NCBI GenBank assembly: GCA_028583415.1
Contig: CM053269.1
Location: 70,976,896-71,040,895, forward strand
DNA: 64,000 nucleotides
Source of the DNA: Protea cynaroides
Lineage: Eukaryota > Streptophyta > Magnoliopsida > Proteales > Proteaceae
Direction: 5' to 3'
Positions 10,831-21,900 of this stretch are shown piece by piece. How positions within the stretch are numbered: the stretch's first letter is position 1; the number at the start of each line of letters is the position of its first letter. A program made the position numbers and the translations under genes. Below the pieces are notes generated by a model that saw nothing but the letters and a program-made list of their open reading frames with translations, did not search any database and was not told the origin of the DNA.

Positions 10831-12097
10831 CTATGACCACATCAGGCGATGCAGCAGCATCCTCGGATGTAACCGCATAAACTCTGCTTTGTTGTAGTTG
10901 CTTCTTGGGCTTAGTACACTCCCTTGCAATATGCCCTACTTGATTGCAGTTAAAACATCTTACTCCTTCAATGACTTGCTTTTGTTACTGGGGAGCTGCG
11001 GGGGTAGTCTTGGCTGCAACATTAAAGCCTTGAGTACGGAAGGGTTTGAATATCTTGGTGTTCCCTCCGTTGTAAGAATTTCCATTAGGCCTTTTGATTC
11101 CCCCATTTTGAGCAAAGTAGCTATCTTTCTGGCTTGACTCTATCACTCGAGCAATTTGTACAGTTTCATTGTAGATTTTCTTTTCAAGTCCAAGAACATG
11201 CCCGCGTATGCTTTCCCTAAGTCCCATAACGAACCTTCGGGTCTTGGTGTTTTCCTCTTGCATACTGGCGGGTGCAAAGAAGAACAGCTCCTCATAACGC
11301 TATTGGTATGCATCGACAGTCATCTGTCCCTGATATAAACTCAGGAACTCCTTCTCCATGGAATCTCTGAAACTCCTAGGAAAATACTTCTCAAAGAATG
11401 CCTCCCTATAAATATCCCAAGTCAGTTGGGCGTGCTTTGTTAATAAATATGTCCTGGTAGACCTCCACCAATGGTGTGCATCTCCTTTCAGCATAAAGCT
11501 GGCACACAATACTTTCTCTTCTTCATTTACTGTCATCATCATAAAATTTCTTTCCATTTCGTCAACCCAGTGTGTCGGCCATAAAGGATCTGCTGGCTTG
11601 CCATTAAATTCTTTGAGCTTCATTTTCAGAAAACGCTCCACCAGTCTGGAGTGGTCTAGTTGTTGCGGGACATACGCCCCATACATAGGTGGTTGGTATT
11701 GATATCCACCTTGAGCTACCTCAAGATTCTATACTTGAGCCTGCATGATGGGAGTCTGAGGTGCGTGGGGTACTGTGTTGCTTCCCCCTGGTACCGTGCT
11801 TTCCTGTCCTGCTATCATTGGTGGTGTCTGTGCAGTTGGAAAAGTCATGCCCATGGCAACTTGCATAGTAGCTTGTGCCTGTTGCATTTGCTGCAGCTGT
11901 TGGGCCAAGTTCATTACGACTGTAGCTAGGTCTGTAGGTGGAGCTGGCAGATTTGTAGGATTTGTCTGTCCATTAATTACGGACGGTGCCGTGTTCGTAT
12001 TTCCCTATATTTCTGGGTGTGTCTGGCTGTCTTCCCCCACAGTTGGTGGTGGTGGGATAGAGTTACGGCTTTGTCTGGTCACTCTACGTCCAGCCAT
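10831..12097 (-). pseudogene. Element 2 gag (broken by stops)
   Basis: Starts MAGRRVTRQSRN at 12097, the start shared with element 1. Regions in order: Pro-rich N-terminus; Gln-rich helical stretch (MNLAQQLQQMQQAQATMQ); gag core (PLWPTHWVDEMERNF, LKGDAHHWWRSTRTYLL, YREAFFEKYFP); a GLEKKIYNETVQIARVI segment; CCHC knuckle CFNCNQVGHIAREC near 10940. Stops lie near 12007, 11730, 11300 and 10987. The stops after AQV (about 11730) and DAYQ (about 11300) are TAG in element 1 too. Confidence 0.88.
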
Positions 12098-12600
12098 TAT
12101 CTAATCTGGTAGTGGGAATGCCTGAAAATCATAGAACATGTGAGACAATCATTATATACTTCATTCTCATATTTTAAAACCACTAACAAATGAAATTTTC
12201 AAATTTTTCAGATCATTCTATCGAAAATACTATATTTTCACTGCAGGGTCGATGGGTGTCCGACCCTCAGTCTGCGACCCTGAGGAATCACTGATTCTTA
12301 CCGAGAGTCGGGGGTCGATGAGAGGGTCGGAGGATGTCCGACCCAAGGTTCGACCCCTGGTTCTCTGTTAGATTACCGAGAGCCGAGGGTCGATAAGGAG
12401 GTCGGAGGGGGGGTCAGATGTCTTGGTTGAATTCTACGACCCTCGGACCAAAAATCAGGTTTTTATTTCCGATTTCAAATCCATTTCTCATTCTTCCTCC
12501 TCCTTTCCGACTCGACTCGTCCCTCTGAGTTGCTACAGTGCCAACTCGGACTCTTTGGTGCTATTTGCTTCCTATTTCGATGTCCACACCTCATCTACAG
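12098..12600 (+). promoter_or_regulatory. Divergent leader region between gag and antisense gene
   Basis: This 0.5-kb stretch separates gag (reading left) from the antisense ORF unit (reading right). TATA-like words occur at about 12152-12158. GGGTCG-rich sequence lies at 12240-12440. The stretch 12450-12600 is pyrimidine-rich, like a plant 5' UTR exon, and ends in ACAG before GTATGT. Promoter activity is inference only. Confidence 0.35.
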
Positions 12601-13042
12601 GTATGTTCTCTACATTTTCATGTTTTTAGGTTTTCTTAGCTAGGTTTTTGCCCATTTAACTCGTTTTCTTCAAATTAAACTTTTTCCAACCGTAAAAATG
12701 CAATTTTTATTGGGGGCTTTTGTTGTTGGTGACTAAATGGACGAAAGCCCTAAAAAATATTTGAGTTTCATCGGTTGGTTATCGAGAAACTTGAATTTTC
12801 TCATTTTTCCCCTAATTTGTCGAGATTTTTGAATTTCTTGAAATTTCTTCAAATTCGATCTCTTTAAATGAAATTTCCAATTATATGAGTCTTGCAGGAT
12901 TGTTTAAAACCTTTATAAGTCCTCCTGCCCACATGTATGGGTGAAAAGTGAGGCTTTTGATCAATTTATGTCGTTATACTGTCGAAATTTTTGGGTTTTT
13001 CATCTTTACTAACCCAATATCTGTTTTTCTTTGTTTTTGCAG
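12601..13042 (+). other. Putative 5' UTR intron of the antisense gene
   Basis: Donor CAG/GTATGT at 12600/12601 and a pyrimidine-rich acceptor TTTGTTTTTGCAG ending at 13042 fit plant splice consensus. The segment is T-rich (442 bp), as plant introns are. Removing it places the ATG at 13048 five bases into the next exon. There is no transcript evidence. Confidence 0.5.
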
Positions 13043-13047
13043 ATACT

Positions 13048-14294
13048 ATGGCTCGTACCAAAGTTCACAGGGTTCATGACCCAGTCCGCTTCCGTTTTAA
13101 CGAGGCGGAGACACAGTATGCCCGCTATTCTCGTAAGAAGGTAGAGGGAGGTCGTCGGATAGACTAGGCTAGCCTAGCCCTGTTCGATGTGGAGAGGGCT
13201 TTTGGTGACATGGGTTGGCTTCCTGTGATCACCTATGACGCCTGCACTCGGCCAAATTTAGTGAGACAGTTCTACTGTAATCTCCAGGTGGTCGGAGATT
13301 ACAACGATACAGAGAGGGGCAGAGAGCTTCGGATCACCAGCTATGTCAAGGGGGTCGAGATTTTATTCGATTATCGACAGCTAGCCGACTTGTTGGGCAT
13401 TTCATATGATGGCCCCTTGGTGTTCTGTGCTCCTGGAGAGCCCCAGTTCTTTTCATTGGAGATGAGAGCTGAGATTGACCGCCAGATCATCAGAGAGGAT
13501 CGCTGGGAGATGAAAGCGATCTATCTTCGTCCAAAGCCTCAGGTATACTGCAAGATTATCTAGCACAACCTGATACCTCAGAGTGGGCACTATGAGAGGA
13601 TTTCCCAGTTGACCCAGTATCTATTGTATTGTATCGGCACTAAGCGGCCCGTCTGCCTTCCTTACATCATTATGCGGACGATGATCAGCGCTACGTTACC
13701 CAGTCATACTGGCAACCTGCCATATGGACGCATGATCTCTATGACCTGCCATATGGACGCATGATCTCTATGCTACGGACCCACCTGGGTGTTGACATGA
13801 GGGATGAGAAGATTCAGGATAAATCCTTCTCGTCACCTTTGGATTGGGAGGCCATCTGCAAGATGGGCATGCGGGATGCCCAGGTCAACGACGAAGAGAT
13901 GAACGCTCTGGTGCATCCACGTACTCGAGTGGAGATGGGCGACGCCGAGGCGGCGGCAGCGAAGACCGCTAAGAGTTCATGGGGGTGATGACGATGATCG
14001 CATGTATATGGATGTGGATGCTATACCTCCTCCATCACCTTCACATTCTAAAGGAGCTGGTCCATCTCGGGCTCCTTCACACGTGGCTGGTCCTTCACGC
14101 CCACCTTCTGATGATATTATGGGGCTGTTGCGTGAGATTAGGGAGGCCTAGCGCGCATTGGATCAGCGGATGGCCATGCTGGCAGCTAGTCTCCAGGTGA
14201 CCCAGACTCAGGTGGCCTGGTTGACTAGGGTGTATGTTGAGGACTATGATAGAGATCGCGAAGCACCTCCTCCTCCAACACCTCCAGCTCCATG
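13048..14294 (+). pseudogene. Antisense ORF in element 2 leader, plant transposon-associated protein-like
   Basis: Reads MARTKVHRVHDPVRFRFNE from 13048. An in-frame TAG at 13165 is followed in the same frame by FDVERAFGDMGWLPVITYD, LVRQFYCNL, SYVKGVEILFDYRQLADLLGI, up to a TAG at 13561. It then passes a 29-bp tandem duplication (13715-13772) that shifts frame, and a further shift near 13976. It ends with a Ser/Pro-rich tail and a coiled-coil-like stretch (LLREIREA, QRMAMLAASLQVTQ). The L-V-R-x-F-Y-x-N-L and S-Y-V-K-G pattern resembles the 'putative plant transposon protein' domain found beside many plant retroelements; this assignment is from memory of the pattern. Its function is unknown. 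It lies opposite to gag-pol. Confidence 0.7.
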
Positions 14295-14567
14295 ATGTAT
14301 TCTCTTTTGTCTTTCTCTTTGTACTTCAGAGTAACTGTCCGGGTTGTGGACTGTACTCTGCTTTAGTCATGTATATATATGTTTGTTCTTCTTTTGGTTG
14401 TATATAAATTTGTTTCTCATTTAATAGATGCATTATTCTCTTTCAATTTTGTCTCAAACAACACAGATGTTTATGGTGTGTTATTATTACATCTTTTAAA
14501 TTTTTATCCTATCTTAGTTCACAAACTTTTGTGGAAGTATACTGGTTTCACAGATAGGGCCTGAGGA

Positions 14568-14578
14568 CTCTGATACCA
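14568..14578 (-). other. Primer-binding site of element 2 (tRNA-iMet)
   Basis: TGGTATCAGAG on the - strand, four bases after the end of the 5' LTR (GGTGTGACA). This is the classic complement of the plant initiator methionine tRNA 3' end. It proves that the 2.48 kb between it and gag, including the antisense ORF, lies inside the element. Confidence 0.92.
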
Positions 14579-14581
14579 AGT

Positions 14582-16590
14582 TGTCACACCCCAATTATGC
14601 ACCAATCAGAACGGTGTGATGAACAGCTAATAAACCAACGGTTCAACCAGTATCTCTAATAGGCTGTGTCCGTTGAAAATAAAATCATACATATCCACAA
14701 TCATAATCAGAATAAATACACAATAGCGGAAGTCTTAATAATAAATGAACTGAGGAATCTAACTATGATAATCATAAATAAAGTATCAAGTTATGTTATA
14801 TCAACTGAGACATAAGTAAATAAAATATCAATTATATTTCCTAAAAATTCAAATCAAAATCTAATCGAAAACGCATGCGTTGCTCTCGCACGAAGAGTCA
14901 TGCGTTTCCACGAATTCTTCAGCTTCCATCGCAGCGACGTGCCCATACATAGAAGTATTCATATAGTCTTCCATCGGGGTACCTGCATCATCAACTAAAA
15001 ATATTCGACGTCGAAAGGGTGAACACACATCACGGCTTAGTGAGCAAACAAAACAATGCAACAAACAAATGCATGCATTAAATTCATATCTGTGGTCTGG
15101 TTTATAAGTTTGCAATGTGCTATAGAAAGGTTCGGTGGCCGCCTCACCTCTATACACGAGTGTGTAAATCCGCCCAATGAGTATCGGCACTGTCGTCCCA
15201 CATGCACCCCCTATGGACAATATACACCCCATGAAAATGGCATGGCTGTACCGGTTGCCCATACCAACACGTAAGCCCCGGCTGGCGAGGGCTTGCAAAT
15301 TAGGCTCGCAACTAACCAATCCTAATGTCAAACAGTGTATCCATGGCCTCACCACAGCATCCCTCAATACATCCATAGAAATAGAGCTAAGGTCTCCCAG
15401 TAGAGTCGAAGACTACAAGGTCCGAGACCATCTCCCCTGATACCCTACGACGTAATAGTTCTACTAAGGTAATGGCGATACGATGATGTCAGTGGACATG
15501 ACTTGAGTAGAACCATGGCACAATATACACCCCATGAAAACGGCATGGTTGTACCGATTGATACCATCCCCTACCCGCACCATGTACACTAACCATACGC
15601 ATACATTCACATGTCTATTCCTAGCATCATCATCATCATCATGTTATAAATAAACAGAATTAAATATGCATGAGCAGTAATAGCAGGAATATTGGATGAC
15701 ATATTGAATGCACATACAAGCATACACGCATAGAATCAGTCATGGCATTGGACTCAAGAAATAAAAACAGTTTATTATTAGCCGATTAGTTTAGGTCTTG
15801 TTCCCTCACCTTTGCTTTAGTGTTGATCCTCTTTCAAACTTTAAAACCACTTTTATATCAATAGGAAAACCTATCAAGTCGATAGATTTTGGTTAGAAGT
15901 CATTCCGGCATCATTAGGCTTGTTTTTAAACACGGATCGCAAGGTGGGTCGCAGGTAGGGTAGCAGTCTAGATCGACCCCCATGGTAGGGTCGATGCCAG
16001 GGTCAGATGCTCCATCAACCCTGGGTGCAACCACCCCTTTTCTGGACTTTTCGAATACTAGGGGTCGATCTTGTGGTCTGGTAGGATTGATTCCCAATCG
16101 ACCCTACGTGCGACCCCCGTGGGTTGAGTCGAGATTTTCATTCTACAGTCCATTCTTTCACGTTTGGGTCATATAGCTTACTTCCACAATCCATTCTAGG
16201 CTTGTTTTATGTCTTAGAACTCCAGGTTTCTTCCTTACTTTGTCTACCATGATTTCTCCATGGATTTCATCGAAATCTTCTCATGGGTGTATGATTTGGG
16301 TTTCTTCTAAGTCATACCCTCTTCATGAACTATTCTAAAGTCTTAATTCATTAATGGAATCATGCCCATACCTTAGGTTTGCTGAGATTCAGAGGTTTCT
16401 CTGAATTCCTCTCCTTAGTCTTCTTTTCCCACTTTCCTTCTCTTCTCCTTCTCTTCTCTTCCCTCACTTTCAATTAGGGTTTCAAAAGGAGTGAAAGAGG
16501 CTTAGGGACGTCCTATTTATAGAGTAAAATCTCTCAAAATAAGTCTCATTGATATTAGGAAAGAATCCCATTGAAATTTGGAAATTCTAA
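14582..16590 (-). repeat. 5' LTR of element 2, truncated
   Basis: Aligns with 4954 to about 6980 of the 3' LTR at high identity by eye, then stops near 16590. About 300 bp at its outer end, including the TG terminus, are missing. The sequence that follows is filler copied from nearby DNA. Confidence 0.9.
16513..16521 (-). promoter_or_regulatory. LTR TATA box
   Basis: TATAAATAG on the - strand. The same word is at 3096-3104 in the solo LTR, and a variant (TATAAGTAG) at 6907-6915. It is followed by a conserved GGACGTCCC. This is the likely core promoter of the LTR. Confidence 0.6.
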
Positions 16591-16914
16591 AAAAAATTTG
16601 GACAAAAAATTCGGATGTTAGTTTTTAATATTTGGTGCTCCTATCAATCCATTATTACACCTACATAATATACAAGTGATATTAGAATAATATTTAATTT
16701 ATAAATAACAATATAATGGCAGAGTGTCTTATGTGTATTCATTCATCCATTCAGTGGTTAATACACTTTTAATTTTTATAGATTTTTCAATGTTTTGTTT
16801 TGCCACATTGCAAACTCCTTTTGGGTTGAAAAATTAAATGCATGCAGAGTCTAGCTGTCTACATAATTTTAAGCTATCTAATCTACCACATGACAAATCA
16901 TATAGGTTTTGGGT
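16591..16914. other. Patchwork filler at the broken LTR end
   Basis: 16591-16715 matches 18460-18585 (shared TTTGGTGCTCCTATCAATC and following AT-rich text). 16716-16914 matches 20051-20248 (shared GTGTCTTATGTGTATTCATT and following). Both pieces keep the + orientation. The joins carry a few bases of overlap (AAT and GGTTTTG-type). Confidence 0.75.
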
Positions 16915-19900
16915 TGAAAAATTAAAATGAATTATTTTTAAGATCCTTTGATTACGAAAACAGTTACAATCACAAAAAGCCATTAAATTTTACTTATTTG
17001 CAGTCAAATCCCTTTAATTTGAAAAGTAAAATCAAGATTAGATGTGAAACTATAATTACTTAATATGGTAAAATGTTATAGTAAAAACTTTAGGTAAATT
17101 AAACAATCATAATGTTACAAATCAAGATAAGGAGATCGAACACAATATGTGAGGGCTACGTCCATAACCCAATACAGAAATTTTAACGTGATTCACCAAC
17201 ACAATATGTGAGGGCTACGTCCATAGCTGCAGCAGATCGAAAATTTTCACTATCTCAGAGAATAATCGATTACAGAGAGAATTCCACAAAAACTGAACCC
17301 TCAAAACCCTAGGATATAAGGAGTTTATATATTACCCCGTACACAAATAGAATTACCAGAATAACCTAGTGTAAAAGGCATCGTGGCTTGGTGATATGTG
17401 GGCCCAGGGAAACAAACATCACAACTAAAAATTCATTAGGATTCAAGTCATCCCAACACATAATTTTAAATTAAACATTTAAAAAAAAAACTAATTTCAA
17501 TTCATTTCCCTTCACTATAAACATTTAGATAAGTATGAACCATTACCGTACTGAGTAGAAAATGGTACCAAATCTTGAACCATTAACGTACAGGATAAAA
17601 ACGGTATAGTACTATTATTGATATAAACGATACGATTGGTTTCGATAGAAAATTTCAGTATCAAATTGATACCCTTAGTTTTAGCTCTTATTAATGCGAA
17701 TGAAAATCAGAATCGCAATCGATAGATCCCATTGCGAATTCCCAATCGGATCAAGGGAATTGGAATCCTTTTAGGGTTCAGGCAGACTCCGACAAATCGG
17801 CTCAATCCGAATACTAAACCATGCTCGACAGTCGACATATATACTTTTGGATAAATGAAACCATGGGTAGGTGGGCCAATGGCCAAATGGCGTCTCTCTT
17901 CCTATAACCCTTGAGAGTATCTTCCTTATATGACTCATCCGTTTTCTAGCCATGGCTCATGTCGCATTTTACATGGTGTAGACCTCAAGGTCTCAGCTCA
18001 TGGTGCATGGAAATACTTGAGAGGTTGTATGACTGAATCTAAATATATGTAATAGCTTTATGTAAAGGGGTTTGCAACTCGATTAGGTGGCTCTTGCGAT
18101 AGTCTCTAGGGACCAATGGGAGCAAGTGTATAAGCATTCAAGAGGAAGGGTGGGGTGATCAGTTCATTTCCCATGTGAAAGGGCAGGAGAGACGCTGTCA
18201 AGGCAACGTTGTTGTCCGAATTCAATAACCAAAAGCTTATTAAAAAATGATTCTTACACATTTGTAGTAGGAATTTTTCATACTCTATCAGATATATGCA
18301 AAATTATTTAATTTGGATTCAGAATTTATTCGGAAGAAGAATAATTCGGAATTAGTCGTTTCGATAATTTAAGAATTTGGTTAAAGATGGGGTCAAAAAA
18401 AGGACTTAAAATAAAATTCGAATTCGATTCAGTTCGAAAATTATTCTTTTATCTAAAAAAAATTCGGACAAAAAATTTGGATGTTAATCTTCAATATTTG
18501 GTGCTCCTATCAATCAATTATTACACCTGCATAATATACAAGTGATATTAGAATAATATTTAATTTATAAATAACAATATAATACATAATAGATGGATAG
18601 ATTTGTTTGATTTTATTACAGTGTATAATGTGAATCATTAGATTTTATTATGATTGCAATATCAATCTAGTGGAGCTGATGTTTATAAAATCAAACAATT
18701 TCATAAATTCATCCAATCAACCTCATGAATCCATCTCTTTTTCATATTCGTTAATTACTTCTTCATAGTTATTATAATATTTATTTTTAGACTCATATTT
18801 AGTCCTGATTGGAAAACCACATGAAAGTAATGACTTGCTTTGTATTATAGTATGATTTGTATACTCATATTTAATTCCATCTTGTCGAATGAAATTAATG
18901 ATTTTCTTTAAATTATGATTTGATTTTCGTACTCATATTTAATCTCACATTGGAAAAAAAAAATTGAAATTAAAGATCTGTTTTATATTATGATGCGATT
19001 TTTTGACTTATAATTAATCTTAGATTGAAAAACATGTAAATAGTTATGGCATTAAGGTTTTTTTTTTTTTTTTTTTTTTTTGAAAAACTTTATTTGAGAA
19101 TAATAGTTAAGGCATTATGTCCTTTATTAGGGATATTAATATTTTTTTAAGTATAAGAATTATTCGGTATAATTCAGATTTGAAAGAATTATTCGCGATA
19201 TTTATTTCTGAACAAAAAATACGAGAATTTTAAAAAATCATTAAGTATAAATCGAATTCGGAGAATTATTCGTATTATTCGGTTCGGAAGAATAATTGGC
19301 GAATAATTTGGAGAACTAAATAACTATGGGTGTATGCCTTAATTTTCTAAACCAGTACACTTAATCTATGTTTGGTACGCATTCTGAGTCAAGAATTCAT
19401 CTAGGAATGAATTGTGTTTTGGCTTGTCTTGATACAAGTTAGAATATTAGAAAATAATATTTTATCATCTCATTGAGGTGGACTTGAGAAGGAAAACCAA
19501 TTAAGCCAAACTGAATATTAAACGATTTTGTTAAGCATTTTCAAACCATTTGATAATTGATTTGTTTCGATTTGACCCATTTATGTACTGAATTGAACTA
19601 AAACCGAAACCACACCATTGAACACCTTGGCTTCATACGCTTGGTCTTATTTGATGTATGCCTCTCTCGCTCTCTCAATGTAACCCGTGTAAGGGTCAAA
19701 AGCACTTCTCTTTTGTATTTTTGTAAAGAAAAAGAAGTATACGTTGTCGGTGTGTCTCACTTCTCTCTTTCTTCATTAAAGATGAGAAACTTTGTATGGT
19801 GCATCCTAAATCCACCTTATGCACTTGTTTTAGGCTGATATTAGCTTGGAGTGTAAGATGCCAATACAAGTTGGCAATGTGCAAATCCTCTCGCCCTTTT

Positions 19901-20807
19901 TCTATTGGCTATGTTTCCTGGTTTAATGGATGTTCTTATCCTATATACTTGATTATGTCACATGGAAAAATGATGTTGTTAATCAAACTGTTTGATGTCT
20001 TAGAGATGGTCAAGATATGCCATCTGTCAAATTCTAGACCCATCTCTGTGTAATGGCAAAGTGTCTTATGTGTATTCATTCATCCATTCAGTGGTTTATA
20101 CACTTTTTAATATTTATAGATTTTTCAATGTTTTGTTTTGCCACATTGCAAACTCATTTTGGGTTGAAAAATTAAATGCATGCAAAGTCGAGTTGTCTAC
20201 ATAATTTTAAGCTATCTAATCTACCACATGACAAATCATATAGGTTTTGTTTGATTGCAAGGGGAATTGAAGGGAAGAGAAATGAAACTTTAAAACTTTA
20301 AATGAAAACTTTTATAATGATTACATGCTATAATATTATTAAAAAATTTCATGCAACCACCTTACAAATGATGGGTATAAAAGTGTGCGAGACCCACATC
20401 CGACACTTCTCAGTTGTCCCTATAATAGGGTCAAAGTAAAAGGAGAAAAACATTTCGTTATTACCTTAGTATTTTTACCACAGTGCTATTTTCTACCCCC
20501 AAATTCACTATTTACCTAGTTGGATTTTTCTAAATGGACCGACCTCACTTATTGTTTGTTGTCTAGACTAGTCCTGATTTAAGCTTCGGAACGACCCAAA
20601 GGCTATGAGCTCAACTTCCTTTGATTCGATTTTTGTCGTCTACAAATTGATCCCACCTCGAAAGATCTCGGTGCAGATTCTAGCTACAACCCATATTAAG
20701 TTTCAGTAAATAAAGAAAGAGGAAAAAAATTATATAAATAAATAATATATCCCCAAGTTTTATACAAACAAAGTTGGATTTATAGAATTACTTTGAAGGA
20801 AATACCA

Positions 20808-20850
<43 letters not shown>

Positions 20851-21550
20851 AACATATTAGAGTGGAGTTAAATTTGATGATTTCAATCACCACCACCATT
20901 GCCATAGACACCACCACCACCACCACCACCACCAGTAACACCTCCGCCACAGCCGCCATCCCCAACCGGTTCAATGACAGGATCCACCACAATAACTATG
21001 CCGCACCATCATTGTTGCCCTTGCTGCTTGTTCCTCGAGTTTGTTGATCAGCTGCAGTAGATGTTTTGGAATACCACCTAATCAGCAGAACCAACAATAC
21101 AAAAATTACAAACGCAGGAGGAGTGACATAAACGGCCCTAACAATATAAACCCTCATAGTCCTCTATTGCTTAAGCTCTTCTTTGATGATAATTCAGTTT
21201 GTGTCCCTATGTTCTATGGATGAGTTCTGCTTGTACATTTATAGTTAAAATTTTAGTTGTCATTTCGTGTAAGTAGTCATAAATGAAGCTTATAATGTGA
21301 AACCTCAATAAAAGGTTACTGGTCAACCATTGATTTCCAAAGGTTAAATCTAACCTGAGTAAAACGTGGTTCTGATCGTAAACCAATGACCATCCATGTA
21401 TGAGAATCCATTACAAAATTTCGTGAAATCGACTATAAACATTCAAATGCTGGCAAGCTCCATGCTTGAATGACTAAAAGAAATTTCTAAGACATTGGAC
21501 CCTAATTGGGAAAAGATCCTTGTTGCCCTCTAGTGGAGTAGAGGTGATTC
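16915..21550. other. AT-rich intergenic region with diverged duplicates
   Basis: No gene recognised. A 27-bp direct repeat (TGAGGGCTACGTCCATA core) lies at 17140-17166 and 17199-17225. 17540-18000 is a diverged copy of 25090-25533 plus 26141-26170. 19830-20250 is a diverged copy of 26480-26840. A T run lies at 19059-19081. Short ORFs in 19641-20053 and 26517-26834 are shadows within these duplicated blocks. Confidence 0.7.
20809..20848. repeat. (CA)20 microsatellite
   Basis: Uninterrupted CA dinucleotides, followed at 20886-20936 by an interrupted ACC/CAC trinucleotide tract that makes Thr-rich or Val-rich spurious ORFs. Confidence 0.95.
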
Positions 21551-21617
21551 TGATTCCTGAGTATTGGGAAGGGCATCCGGATTGTATCCCGATGCCCTCC
21601 CAATGCTCAGGATCATC
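21551..21617. repeat. Short imperfect hairpin
   Basis: Arms 21551-21577 and 21591-21617 pair over about 24 positions with two one-base bulges and one mismatch (CCTGAGTATTGGGAAGGGCA against ATGCCCTCCCAATGCTCAGG). The loop is 13 nt. Confidence 0.6.
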
Positions 21618-21900
21618 TCTGCTGTGATCCAGTCCACCATAATCAGCCGGACTTGAAAACAATTTGCATTAATATAATAATTATTTATTGGTCTTGTGAT
21701 TACGTACAGATCTCCAAAACCTTGCAACCCGGTGAAGCTGCCATGGAGCACACCAAGTGGGGTCTAAATCGTAGTGGCAAATGGGTTCCACAATCTCAAA
21801 TTTATGGGTCTAAGTCTTGATGCATAAGTCTTCGGTCAAATCTGGGTCTCAGGGATTTTTTTTTTAATTAGATATTTTATTAATTTAATAAAAAAAAACA

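Larger units (their letters stand above)
4954..16590 (-). mobile_element. Element 2: Tekay/Del-like chromovirus with long leader, 5' LTR truncated
   Basis: Right to left on the - strand: truncated 5' LTR (14582-16590), tRNA-iMet primer site, 2.48-kb leader with an antisense ORF, gag, 70-bp intron-like segment, protease, RT, RNase H, integrase, chromodomain-like C-terminus, polypurine tract, 3' LTR (4954-7279). The gypsy order PR-RT-RH-IN, the C-terminal chromodomain-like region and the LTR length fit the Tekay/Del chromoviruses. It lies in the RT of element 1. No right-hand target duplication is found because the right LTR has lost its last 300 bp or so. Confidence 0.93.

Noticed and set aside
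20780..21047. Thr-rich and Val-rich open frames
   Set aside because: Produced by the (CA)n and (ACC)n microsatellites.
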